Notes: generated from the letters alone by a model not told the origin. Positions 46,025-55,129 are shown, counted from the stretch's first letter. The stretch is 64,000 nt of DNA from an uncultured Dorea sp. (GCA_945870325.1 CAMBRQ010000002.1:62001-126000); one strand, 5' to 3'. Numbers and translations: made by a program.

Positions 46025-49000
46025 GCCATTCTTTGAAGTATTTCCGACATTAAAGGTGAATAGTGAGATAAAGATGCTGTTTGAAGACGTGGAAGTCAGC
46101 AAGGTCACGACGAATTCAGACAGGGACTTTATCAAAGTGCATCTGTACAGCAGGCATCTGATTCAGAAAAAAGATGTATACGAGGTTGAAAGAATGCTCA
46201 AAGAGCAGTTATTCGGACGCAGCCGTATCCAGATAGAGGTAAAAGAGCAGTATGATCTGTCGGAACAGTACACGCCTGAGAATCTGATGAATGAGTATTT
46301 TGACAGTTTTCTTCTGGAACTGAATCAGAGAAGCGTAGTGGAGCGCAGTATGCTTCAAGGTTCTAGTTATGAATTCGAAGAAGGGAATATCCTATGCCTG
46401 AAGTTAAAAGATTCCATTGTTGCACAGGGCAAGAAGGAGGCGCTCTCTACATATCTTACGGATGTGTTCGACAAGAGATTCGGTCGTCAGATAGAAGTGC
46501 GGGTACTATATGAGAAGCCGAAGGAAAGTAAGTTAATGTATAACGACGTAAGATTGCAGCAGGAAGTAGATGCCATATTAGAGCAGGTGGAAGCCGCCCG
46601 GGAAGAGAAGGCACTGAAGAAGAAAATGCAGGAGGAAAAAGAAGACTCCGGCAAGAAATCATCTGATCAGACTCCGGCAAAAGTTTCAGAGAAGGCTGCG
46701 AAGACTTCGGCGAATGAGAAGACCAGCAAGAAGTCTAATTTTGGCAATGGCAAAAAGGATCGATTCTCCTATACGAAACGCAGTTCTGATGATCCGAATC
46801 TGATATATGGACGTGACTTTGAGGGAGAGACGATTGAACTGAAAACGGTTGTAGGAGAGATGGGAGAGATCATCATCCGTGGGAAGATTATTAGCTTTGA
46901 TACCCGCGAGATTCGTAATGAGAAGACGATCGTTATGTTTGCCGTAACGGATTTTACAGATACGATTATGGTGAAGATGTTCGTAAGGAACGAACAATTA
47001 CCCGATATTCTGGCAGATATAAAACCGGGGGCATTCTTAAGAATCAAGGGAGTTACGGCAATCGATAAGTTCGACAGGGAACTGACGATAGCGTCCGTTG
47101 TGGGAATTAAGAAGATCAGTGATTTTACGGAATCGAGGAAAGATACCTATCCGGAGAAGCGGGTGGAACTGCATTGCCATACCAAGATGAGTGATATGGA
47201 CGGTGTCAGCGAGGTCAAAGATCTGTTAAAACGTGCTCATTCATGGGGACATAAGGCACTTGCGATTACCGATCATGGAGTCGTGCAGGCGTTCCCGGAT
47301 GCGAATCATTTTATGGAGACGCTTGATAAGGATGATCCATTCAAAGTAATCTATGGTGTGGAAGGATATCTGGTGGATGATCTGACAGATGTAGCTGTTA
47401 ACGAGAAGGGACAGACACTGGATGATACTCACGTCGTATTCGACCTTGAGACGACCGGATTCAGTCCGGTGAAGGATAAGATTATCGAGATCGGGGCGGT
47501 AAAGGTAGAGCGGGGCAAGATTACGGAGAAGTTCAGCACTTTTGTGAATCCGAAGATACCGATTCCGTTCCAGATTACCCAGTTGACCAGTATTACCGAT
47601 CAGATGGTCATCAATGCACCGGATATTGAGACAGTCCTGCCGCAGTTTCTGGAGTTCATAGGAGATGCAGTTTTGGTTGCGCATAATGCGTCTTTTGACG
47701 TAAGTTTTATTGAGCAGAATTGCAGATATCAGGATATCGTGCCGGATTTCACATCTGTGGATACCGTAGCGATGGCAAGGATATTATTGCCTACTTTATC
47801 AAAGTTTAAATTGAACGTTGTAGCGAATGCCTTGCATATATCTTTGGAAAATCATCACAGAGCGGTAGATGATGCGGGAGCAACTGCGGAGATCTTCGTG
47901 AAGTTTGTAGAAATGTTAAAAGACAGGAATATTAACAATCTGACAAAACTGAACCGATTTGGCTCGAATAATGCCAATATGGTTCGCAAACTGCCATCTT
48001 ACCATGTGATCATCCTTGCACGTAATGAAGTGGGAAGAGTGAACCTCTATACATTGATCTCCAAATCTCATCTGGAGTATTTCGGGCGTCAGCCGAGGAT
48101 TCCGAAGAGTGAATTGTCCAAGTACCGGGAGGGACTGATTGTAGGAAGCGCCTGTGAAGCAGGCGAATTATATCAGGCGATCCTGAATGACAAATCAGAG
48201 GAACGAATTGCCAAGATCGTGAATTTCTATGACTATCTGGAGATACAGCCGCTTGGGAATAATCGGTTTATGATAGCCAGCGACCGGATTAGCAAGGTAA
48301 ATGATGAGGAAGACTTAAAGAATATTAACCGGAAGATTATAGAATTAGGCGAGCGGTTCAATAAACCGGTGGTTGGAACCTGTGATGTACATTTTATGGA
48401 TCCGGATGATGAAGTGTACCGCAGGATCATCATGGCAGGGAAAGGCTTCTCAGACGCAGATGAGCAGGCACCGCTGTATCTGCGTACGACAGAAGAGATG
48501 CTGGAGGAATTCGAGTATCTTGGTTCTGCCAAAGCAAAAGAGATCGTCATAGATAATCCGAACAAGATCGCAGATATGGTGGAGCGAATCACGCCTGTAC
48601 GTCCGGACAAATGTCCGCCGGTAATCCCTGATTCGGATAAGACGCTTCGTGAAATCTGCTATCAGAAGGCGCACTCCATGTATGGAAAGGATCTGCCGCC
48701 GGTTGTTACAGAACGATTGGAGCGAGAATTGAACTCGATCATATCCAATGGTTTTGCCGTAATGTATATTATTGCACAGAAACTGGTGTGGAAATCTAAC
48801 GAGGACGGATATCTGGTTGGATCTCGTGGTTCTGTCGGCTCATCATTCGTAGCGACGATGGCAGGTATCACAGAGGTCAATCCCTTAAGTCCGCATTATT
48901 ACTGTAAGAAATGTCATTACAGCGATTTTGACTCCGATGAGGTGAGAGCATTTGCCGGAGGCTGCGGATGGGATATGCCGGATAAGTTGTGTCCGGTTTG

Positions 49001-50570
49001 TGGGGAGAAACTGGTAAAAGACGGATTCGACATCCCATTCGAGACATTCCTGGGATTCAAAGGAAATAAGGAGCCGGATATTGACCTTAATTTCTCCGGA
49101 GACTATCAGAGTAATGCTCATAAGTATACGGAAGTTATCTTTGGCGCAGGGCAGACTTATCGTGCAGGAACCATTGGAACGCTGGCGGATAAGACTGCAT
49201 TTGGGTATGTGAAGAATTATTTTGAAGAGCGTGGTCAAGGCAAACGAAAATGCGAGATTGACAGGATCGTTCTCGGGTGTACCGGAATCCGCAGAAGTAC
49301 CGGTCAGCATCCGGGGGGAATCATCGTACTTCCTCTTGGTGAGGAGATTAACTCTTTTACTCCGGTACAGCATCCGGCGAATGATATGACGACAGATATT
49401 GTGACGACACATTTTGATTACCACTCCATTGATCATAACCTTTTGAAACTTGATATTCTGGGTCATGATGATCCGACGATGATCAAGACGCTGGAAGAAT
49501 ATATCAGTTCCCCGGCGATGGAGAATGAATATAATGAAACGGATAACAAATTCGTTGCCACTAAGATTCCGCTGGATGATAAAGGAGTCATATCCCTGTT
49601 TCATGATACCTCTGCGCTTGGCATTAAGCCTGATGATATCGGTGGCTGCCCGGTAGGATGTCTGGGAATCCCGGAATTCGGAACAGATTTCGTTATTCAG
49701 ATGGTTGTGGATACGAAGCCTCAGACCCTGTCTGACTTGATCCGTATCTCTGGTCTGTCCCATGGTACGGATGTATGGCTGAACAATGCCCAGGAGTTGA
49801 TCCGAAGCGGCAAAGCAACCATCTCAACTGCAATCTGTACCCGTGATGATATCATGACATATCTTATTAACAAGGGAATGGACAGTGAGGAATCCTTTAC
49901 CATTATGGAGCGTGTGCGTAAAGGAACGGTAGCAAAAGGGAAATGCAAAGAGTGGCCGGAATTTAAAAAAGATATGGCGGAGCATGACGTGCCGGATTGG
50001 TATATCTGGTCCTGCGAAAAGATTAAGTACATGTTTCCGAAAGCCCATGCGGCGGCATATGTTATGATGGCATACCGGATCGCATACTGTAAGATTAATT
50101 ATCCTCTGGCATATTACGGGGCTTATTTTGGAATTCGTGCGGATGCATTCTCCTATGAGATCATGTGTCAGGGAAAAGAAAAATTACAGTATTATATTGA
50201 CGACTATACGAAACGGTCAGATTCTCTGAGTAAAAAAGAGCAGGATACCATGAAGGATATGAGAATCGTGCAGGAGATGTATGCAAGAGGCTTCGAGTTC
50301 GAGCCGATGGATATCTATAAGGCGAAGGCGACCAAATTCCTGATTATAGATGGGAAACTTATGCCGCCATTCAGCAGTATTGACGGAATGGGTGAGAAGG
50401 CGGCTGAAGCGGTAGAAGAAGCGTCCAAAGATGGACCATACCTGTCTCTTGATGACTTTAGACAGAGGACGAAGGCGAGTAAGACGGTGATTGATTATAT
50501 GGCGGAACTGGGCATTCTGGCAGGACTTCCGGAGTCGAACCAGTTGTCGCTGTTTGATTTTGCTATGTAA
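46017..50570 (+). CDS. polC: DNA polymerase III alpha subunit, Gram-positive type (PolC)
   Basis: 1517 residues, the essential replicative polymerase of low-GC Gram-positives. Order: N-terminal domain, a Lys/Glu-rich linker (about 190-260), OB fold, PHP domain split by the exonuclease (RVELHCHTKMSDMDG near 381; ITDHGVVQAF), DEDD 3'-5' exonuclease (VVFDLETTGFSP near 474, AHNASFDVSF, HHRAVDDAGATA), zinc site (CKKCHYSDFD and CPVCGEK near 962-1000), and the palm with EPDIDLNFSGD near 1019. All domains are intact. It is translationally coupled to ispG by an 8-nt overlap. Confidence 0.98.
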   Translation: MSKPFFEVFPTLKVNSEIKMLFEDVEVSKVTTNSDRDFIKVHLYSRHLIQKKDVYEVERMLKEQLFGRSRIQIEVKEQYDLSEQYTPENLMNEYFDSFLLELNQRSVVERSMLQGSSYEFEEGNILCLKLKDSIVAQGKKEALSTYLTDVFDKRFGRQIEVRVLYEKPKESKLMYNDVRLQQEVDAILEQVEAAREEKALKKKMQEEKEDSGKKSSDQTPAKVSEKAAKTSANEKTSKKSNFGNGKKDRFSYTKRSSDDPNLIYGRDFEGETIELKTVVGEMGEIIIRGKIISFDTREIRNEKTIVMFAVTDFTDTIMVKMFVRNEQLPDILADIKPGAFLRIKGVTAIDKFDRELTIASVVGIKKISDFTESRKDTYPEKRVELHCHTKMSDMDGVSEVKDLLKRAHSWGHKALAITDHGVVQAFPDANHFMETLDKDDPFKVIYGVEGYLVDDLTDVAVNEKGQTLDDTHVVFDLETTGFSPVKDKIIEIGAVKVERGKITEKFSTFVNPKIPIPFQITQLTSITDQMVINAPDIETVLPQFLEFIGDAVLVAHNASFDVSFIEQNCRYQDIVPDFTSVDTVAMARILLPTLSKFKLNVVANALHISLENHHRAVDDAGATAEIFVKFVEMLKDRNINNLTKLNRFGSNNANMVRKLPSYHVIILARNEVGRVNLYTLISKSHLEYFGRQPRIPKSELSKYREGLIVGSACEAGELYQAILNDKSEERIAKIVNFYDYLEIQPLGNNRFMIASDRISKVNDEEDLKNINRKIIELGERFNKPVVGTCDVHFMDPDDEVYRRIIMAGKGFSDADEQAPLYLRTTEEMLEEFEYLGSAKAKEIVIDNPNKIADMVERITPVRPDKCPPVIPDSDKTLREICYQKAHSMYGKDLPPVVTERLERELNSIISNGFAVMYIIAQKLVWKSNEDGYLVGSRGSVGSSFVATMAGITEVNPLSPHYYCKKCHYSDFDSDEVRAFAGGCGWDMPDKLCPVCGEKLVKDGFDIPFETFLGFKGNKEPDIDLNFSGDYQSNAHKYTEVIFGAGQTYRAGTIGTLADKTAFGYVKNYFEERGQGKRKCEIDRIVLGCTGIRRSTGQHPGGIIVLPLGEEINSFTPVQHPANDMTTDIVTTHFDYHSIDHNLLKLDILGHDDPTMIKTLEEYISSPAMENEYNETDNKFVATKIPLDDKGVISLFHDTSALGIKPDDIGGCPVGCLGIPEFGTDFVIQMVVDTKPQTLSDLIRISGLSHGTDVWLNNAQELIRSGKATISTAICTRDDIMTYLINKGMDSEESFTIMERVRKGTVAKGKCKEWPEFKKDMAEHDVPDWYIWSCEKIKYMFPKAHAAAYVMMAYRIAYCKINYPLAYYGAYFGIRADAFSYEIMCQGKEKLQYYIDDYTKRSDSLSKKEQDTMKDMRIVQEMYARGFEFEPMDIYKAKATKFLIIDGKLMPPFSSIDGMGEKAAEAVEEASKDGPYLSLDDFRQRTKASKTVIDYMAELGILAGLPESNQLSLFDFAM

Positions 50571-50589
50571 AGAAATGAGGCGAGGAGAT

Positions 50590-51579
50590 ATGTGGCTTTT
50601 CTATACAATAGGTTCATCCTTCTTCGCTGGAATTACGGCAATTCTGGTGAAGATAGGTGTTGAAAATACGGATTCACACCTTCTGACAGCACTGCGTACG
50701 ATCGTGGTGCTGATCTTTTCATGGATTATGGCTTTTATTGTGGGTTCTCAGGATACACTATGGGAAGTATCGCCAAGGACGCTTTTGTTTCTGGGTATCT
50801 CCGGGGTGACAACTGGGGCATCCTGGATCTGTTATTTTCATGCATTGCAGATCGGGGATGTGAATAAAGTTGTCCCGATTGATAAGTCCAGCATCATCTT
50901 GACGATTCTTCTGGGAGTCATATTCCTTGGAGAGCCAATGGATTTTCAGAAGGCGATATGCGTGATGCTGATTGCTGCGGGTACATTTCTGATGATTGAA
51001 AAAAAGAAGAATGAAAATGAGAAAAAGAAGGATGAGAATGGGGAAAAGGCGCAGGATCAGAAAGCGGAAGAGCGCATGCGGGAAGAAGAGTACATGCAGG
51101 AAGAGTACATGCAGGAAGAGTGCATGCAGAAAGAGAATGGCCAGCAGGATCACAACACAAAAACTGCGGTAATATATGCAATGTTATCAGCTGTTTTCGC
51201 GTCTTTAACGGCGATTTTAAGTAAGGTAGGGATTGTTGGAATTGAATCGAATCTGGGAACGGCAATCCGAACGATTGTCGTACTGTTCATGGCATGGCTG
51301 ATCGTCCTGGTACAGGGAAAGCAGGAGCAGATCAGGGACATCAGCAGAAAAAACTGGATATTCATTATTCTGTCCGGAGTTGCAACCGGAATGTCCTGGC
51401 TCTGTTATTACAGGGCCTTGCAGGATGGACCAGTTAGTGTGATCCAACCGATTGATAAATTAAGTATCCTGGTATCTGTTATATTTGCATATATTGTACT
51501 AGGAGAGAGACTGACCAGAAAGTCAGTGGCGGGGCTTGTGATGATTGTGGCAGGTACGCTGGGAATGGTAATTCTGTAG
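50590..51579 (+). CDS. EamA (DMT) family transporter with a charged repetitive central linker
   Basis: 329 residues from ATG 50590 (GAGGAG upstream), 19 nt after polC. Two EamA halves of five helices each: the first 1-140 (LFYTIGSSFFAGITAILVK; CYFHALQIGDVNKVVPIDKS), the second 190-329 (YAMLSAVFASLTAILSKVG; CYYRALQDGPVSVIQPIDKL). Between them lies a hydrophilic stretch of about 55 residues rich in Lys, Glu and Met (KKKNENEKKKDENG, EEYMQEEYMQEECMQKE), encoded partly by 15-bp tandem repeats. Most EamA proteins have only a short loop there. The substrate is unknown. Confidence 0.9.
   Translation: MWLFYTIGSSFFAGITAILVKIGVENTDSHLLTALRTIVVLIFSWIMAFIVGSQDTLWEVSPRTLLFLGISGVTTGASWICYFHALQIGDVNKVVPIDKSSIILTILLGVIFLGEPMDFQKAICVMLIAAGTFLMIEKKKNENEKKKDENGEKAQDQKAEERMREEEYMQEEYMQEECMQKENGQQDHNTKTAVIYAMLSAVFASLTAILSKVGIVGIESNLGTAIRTIVVLFMAWLIVLVQGKQEQIRDISRKNWIFIILSGVATGMSWLCYYRALQDGPVSVIQPIDKLSILVSVIFAYIVLGERLTRKSVAGLVMIVAGTLGMVIL
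51091..51135 (+). repeat. 15-bp tandem repeat inside the EamA transporter gene
   Basis: Two exact units of TACATGCAGGAAGAG (51091-51105, 51106-51120), a third variant unit TGCATGCAGAAAGAG (51121-51135), and a degenerate unit at 51073-51090. Each encodes Y-M-Q-E-E-like pentapeptides. Unit number could change by replication slippage without changing the frame. Confidence 0.9.
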
Positions 51580-51593
51580 GGAGGAAATGTAGC

Positions 51594-52475
51594 ATGAAGA
51601 TAAAAAGTCAGTACAAAGGAATCTTATATATTGTACTTTCAGCGTTTTGTTTTGCGCTTATGAATATGTTTGTCCATATGTCAGGGGATCTGCCGTCGAT
51701 ACAAAAAAGTTTCTTTCGAAATTTTGTGGCGGCGATATTCGCATGTATTATACTATTGAAAGAACGAGTACCATTCCGTTGTAAGAAAAAGAATCTGCCT
51801 TATATGCTTATGCGTGCTATATTTGGAACATTAGGGATTCTGTGTAATTTCTATGCGGTAGATCATCTGGTGCTTGCGGATGCATCGATGTTGAATAAGA
51901 TGTCTCCGTTCTTTGCGGTGATATTCAGTATGCTGATCTTGAAGGAGCGGGTTACGGTTCCACAGGCATTGATTGTGGTAGCGGCTTTCTTAGGAAGTCT
52001 GTTCGTGGTGAAGCCTACGGTTTCGAATATGGATCTGGTTCCCTCATTGATTGGGCTTCTGGGAGGAATCGCTGCAGGTGCCGCATATACAATGGTAAGG
52101 AAATTAGGCGAAGGCGGAGAGAAAGGACCATTTATCGTATTCTTTTTCTCGACATTCTCCTGCGTGGTGACGCTCCCTTGGCTTCTGTTCGACTATCATC
52201 CGATGACCATACAGCAGACAGGAATCCTCTTGCTTGCAGGACTTTCGGCAGCGGGTGGGCAGTTCGCAATTACGGCGGCTTATTGCTATGCACCGGCAAG
52301 GGAAATCTCCGTGTATGATTATTCGCAGATTATCTTCTCGGCAGTTCTTGGATTCCTTGTATTTGGTCAGATTCCGGATGGATGGAGTTGGCTGGGGTAT
52401 GGGATTATCTGTGCAATGGCAGTAGTGATGTTCTTCTACAATAAGAACCGTGTGGGGAAGGAGGGAACGGAATGA
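51594..52475 (+). CDS. EamA (DMT) family transporter
   Basis: 293 residues, ten predicted helices in two EamA repeats. Family features: ALMNMFVHMSGDLPSIQKSF, the first-repeat ending ADASMLNKMSPFFAVIFSML and the second VYDYSQIIFSAVLGFLVFG in place. It resembles the RhaT/S-adenosylmethionine-uptake-like branch, but the substrate is not predictable. It follows another EamA gene after 14 nt and overlaps the methyltransferase gene by 4 nt (ATGA), so all three form one transcript, possibly continuing from polC. Confidence 0.9.
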   Translation: MKIKSQYKGILYIVLSAFCFALMNMFVHMSGDLPSIQKSFFRNFVAAIFACIILLKERVPFRCKKKNLPYMLMRAIFGTLGILCNFYAVDHLVLADASMLNKMSPFFAVIFSMLILKERVTVPQALIVVAAFLGSLFVVKPTVSNMDLVPSLIGLLGGIAAGAAYTMVRKLGEGGEKGPFIVFFFSTFSCVVTLPWLLFDYHPMTIQQTGILLLAGLSAAGGQFAITAAYCYAPAREISVYDYSQIIFSAVLGFLVFGQIPDGWSWLGYGIICAMAVVMFFYNKNRVGKEGTE

Positions 52476-53035
52476 AACAGTCGCAGATTACGTACTGGTG
52501 TCATGAGATTATCAGATCACAGGCGGTAAAAGAAGGGTTCTATATCGACGCAACTATGGGAAATGGCAATGATACGCTGATGCTCTGTGATCTTGCAGGA
52601 GCAGGCGGTAAGGTTCTTGCCTTTGATATTCAGGAAGAAGCAATTACACGGACGAAAGAACTGTTAGATCAACATGGGATGCTGGATTATGCCGAATTAA
52701 TATTGGATGGACATGAGCATATGGATCGATATGCCGAATTACAATCTGCGGATGTTATCTGTTTTAATTTTGGATATCTTCCAGGCGGAGACCATCAGAT
52801 TGCAACCAGTGCATCCACTAGTGTAGAGGCGATCAAGAAAGGGCTTGGGATATTGAAATCCGGAGGGATGATGAGTCTGTGTATATACAGCGGAGGGGAT
52901 ACAGGGTTCAAAGAGAAAGAGAGAATCCTGGAATTCATAAAAGAACTTTCGCCGCAGGAGTATACGGTGATTGTGAACGAGTATTATAACCGGGGGAATT
53001 GTCCGCCGGTGCCGGTGTTTATATTCAAGAGGTGA
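52472..53035 (+). CDS. Class I SAM-dependent methyltransferase (rRNA methylase-like, YtqB type)
   Basis: 187 residues. SAM-binding motif DATMGNGNDTLML (about 23-35), second motif VLAFDIQEEAITRT, and CFNFGYLPGGDH, which is diagnostic of the YtqB/MraW_2 group of predicted rRNA methylases; the end has NCPPVPVFIFKR. The substrate is not settled: B. subtilis YtqB binds SAM but its role is unclear. The start overlaps the preceding EamA gene. Its TGA stop is part of the left end of the second palindromic element. Confidence 0.9.
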   Translation: MKQSQITYWCHEIIRSQAVKEGFYIDATMGNGNDTLMLCDLAGAGGKVLAFDIQEEAITRTKELLDQHGMLDYAELILDGHEHMDRYAELQSADVICFNFGYLPGGDHQIATSASTSVEAIKKGLGILKSGGMMSLCIYSGGDTGFKEKERILEFIKELSPQEYTVIVNEYYNRGNCPPVPVFIFKR

Positions 53036-53072
53036 ATTTAATGTAGAAAATGGAGTGGAGGGAAGTGTACGG

Positions 53073-53285
53073 TGCAAGGGCAGGGAAGTTGTGTGCTGCA
53101 ACCGGATCATTTCGCCAAGACCTCGTAACAGAAAAAGATACCGTCAGTTCTAACCGGGCATATTCGCCGTAAGCCCTTGATGGTCTTACGGCGAATATGC
53201 CCGGTTAGAACTGACGGTATCTTTTCCTGCAACGAGGTCTAAGGCTCATGATACGGCTATAGCACACAACTTCCCTGCCCTTGCA
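53073..53285 (+). repeat. Hairpin C of element copy 2
   Basis: Outer stem of 25 perfect bp (53073-53097 with 53261-53285). Inner stem of 41 perfect bp (53133-53173 with 53185-53225) closed by the 11-nt loop CCCTTGATGGT. This is the longest perfect inverted repeat in the window. The loop and the base of the stem match hairpin B of copy 1 (reversed), while several arm positions differ in both arms together. Confidence 0.95.
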
Positions 53286-53662
53286 TCTGACATCTCCGTG
53301 TACTCAAGATTTTCTCCATTGTGGGGATTCCGGTGGGAGTGGATGTGTGGAGCGGTATTGGAGGGGATACCGGGGCGATACATGGAGAAATATTGGGTGG
53401 AAGATGAAAGAGTGGGCGTGTGAAAAGAACAGGAAGGGGGAGGAGGCAGCCATCTTTTACATACCCCATGTGTTCCGGAAACTCCTGTTTACTTCATGAA
53501 ACACATATTGCTTTACCAATATAATTCCACATATCTCAGTTCAATCCTTGGTTAATACCACTCCACGCACTCCCTATCTGTTACTCATTCAACACCGCTC
53601 CACGCGCATCCTTCGCCAGGAATCCTCTCGGCGGAGAAAACTCTGAGATTCCGGGAATGTCA

Positions 53663-53910
53663 GGCGAAGCAGAAGCGGATGGCTGGCTCTGAGGCCGTTA
53701 AGTAAGTTTTACAAGGCGTTAGCGTGAGAATCCCCGTAAATTGGCATGAGTCTTTGACTTCACGTCAAAGGCGAAAGAGTACTCTGACTGCGAAATCATC
53801 AAGATTTCGGAGTGAGTGTACTCGGTTGCCAATCTACGGGGATTCGCCCGCTTACACCTTGTTAACGAAACGTCCCGGTTTCAGAGCCAGCCATCCGCTT
53901 CTGCTTTGCC
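53663..53910 (-). repeat. Hairpin D of element copy 2
   Basis: Outer stem of 26 perfect bp (53667-53692 with 53881-53906), extended by GGC/GCC pairs to 53663 and 53910. An inner stem of 18 out of 19 bp (53728-53746 with 53827-53845). Small hairpins inside: CTTTGAC/GTCAAAG (53752-53770) and one with CGAAATC/GATTTCG arms near 53791-53809. The arm sequences are unrelated to those of hairpin A although the flanks are homologous. Confidence 0.9.
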
Positions 53911-53950
53911 GTACACTTTCGGAAATCTACTTTTCTACATTAAATTCCCC

Positions 53951-55129
53951 CTACCGAGCCATCCGATATATCGCCTCAATATCCTCCCTGTTCAACGCCC
54001 GTACCTTCCCAATCGTACGCGTATTCTGAAAACTGCATTTATCTGCAAGTTCCATAATCTGTTCCTCCGTAGGATCTATCCCCAATTCCCGAAGATTGGT
54101 AGGCATATCTACGCTGCGGTAATAATCTTCCATGGCTTCAATTCCAGCCAGTGCCATTTTTTCCTGATCTTCGGCATGAGGAATTGCAAGGACATTCTCG
54201 GCTAACTTGGCGAATCTGTCTACACGGTCCTTATATACATAGCGAGCCCAGCTGCCCCATACAGCGGCAAGTCCTGCTCCATGTGCAACGTCAAACATTC
54301 CGCCTAATTCATGTTCTAACTGGTGAGAAGCCCAGTCTCCGCCATCGGTTCCGCATCCGGTCAATCCATTGTGTGAGAGGCTTCCGGCCCACATAACTTC
54401 GGCGCGTGCTTCGTAGTTCGTAGGATTATTTTTTAAGATTCGGGCATTCTTCATGACTGTTCTAAGCAGTGCCTCGCTGATGCCATCGGTCATCTCCATA
54501 TTCGTGCTGTGGTTTAGGTAACGTTCCATCGTATGCATCATAATATCCACACATCCACTCTGCGTCTGATAATCCGGCAGCGTATATGTAAGTTCTGGGT
54601 TCATGATGGCGAATTTGCAGCGGGAATAGTTGCTGCTGTATCCACGTTTGATCCATCCATCTTCATTGGTGATTACAGAAGAATCGCTCATCTCACTTCC
54701 GGCAGCAGCAATCGTAAGGATGGCACCGATCGGGAGACATGCCGTGGCAGTACGTTTCTTGGCATAGAAGTCCCATACATCGCCCTCGTTCGTAAGACCA
54801 TAGCCGATAGCTTTGGAAGAATCAATGACACTTCCACCTCCGACAGCCAGGATGAAATCCACTCCTTCACGTCTGCATAGTTCGATTCCTTCGCGGACTT
54901 TAGAGAGGCGGGGATTCGGCACAACGCCTCCAAGAGAGACGTAGCAGATATTTTCCGCTTCAAGAGAAGCATATACACGGTCTAAGAGACCGCTTCGTAT
55001 TACACTGCCGCTTCCGTAATGTACAAGAACCTTCTTACGGTTCTGTTCTTTGATTAATGCTCCGACTTCATTTTCCGTGCCTTTTCCGAATACAACTCTG
55101 GTAGGTGTATAGTAGTTAAAATTAAGCAT
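53951..55129 (-). CDS. Iron-containing alcohol dehydrogenase
   Basis: 392 residues from the ATG at 55129; AAGGAGG ends 8 nt upstream, and an upstream TTG at 55150 overlaps that site. Group III dehydrogenase: NAD-binding GGGSVIDSSKAIGYG and the metal-binding HQLEHELGGMFDVAHGAGLA region with conserved histidines, plus an earlier aspartate. The N-terminal FNYYTPTRVVFGKG is typical of the BdhA/YqhD butanol-dehydrogenase branch, so reduction of aldehydes to alcohols is likely; the actual substrate is unknown. Monocistronic on the minus strand. Confidence 0.93.
   Translation of the reverse strand: MLNFNYYTPTRVVFGKGTENEVGALIKEQNRKKVLVHYGSGSVIRSGLLDRVYASLEAENICYVSLGGVVPNPRLSKVREGIELCRREGVDFILAVGGGSVIDSSKAIGYGLTNEGDVWDFYAKKRTATACLPIGAILTIAAAGSEMSDSSVITNEDGWIKRGYSSNYSRCKFAIMNPELTYTLPDYQTQSGCVDIMMHTMERYLNHSTNMEMTDGISEALLRTVMKNARILKNNPTNYEARAEVMWAGSLSHNGLTGCGTDGGDWASHQLEHELGGMFDVAHGAGLAAVWGSWARYVYKDRVDRFAKLAENVLAIPHAEDQEKMALAGIEAMEDYYRSVDMPTNLRELGIDPTEEQIMELADKCSFQNTRTIGKVRALNREDIEAIYRMAR

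Larger units (their letters stand above)
53036..53950. repeat. ~915-bp paired-hairpin intergenic element, copy 2
   Basis: Occupies the full gap between the convergent methyltransferase and alcohol dehydrogenase genes. The left end (GGTGAATTTA, 53031-53040) overlaps the methyltransferase stop; the right end (TAAATTCCCC, 53941-53950) abuts the dehydrogenase stop. Unit C (plus, to about 53440) and unit D (minus, from about 53530) face each other tail to tail. Unit C is the reverse counterpart of unit B in copy 1: over about 220 bases of tail (53282-53440 against 24010-24170) they differ at few positions. Unit D is the reverse counterpart of unit A (shared CCAGGAATCCTC, TAACAGAT and CACCG-TCCACACGC-type blocks). 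The two elements are thus inverted relative to each other. Confidence 0.9.
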
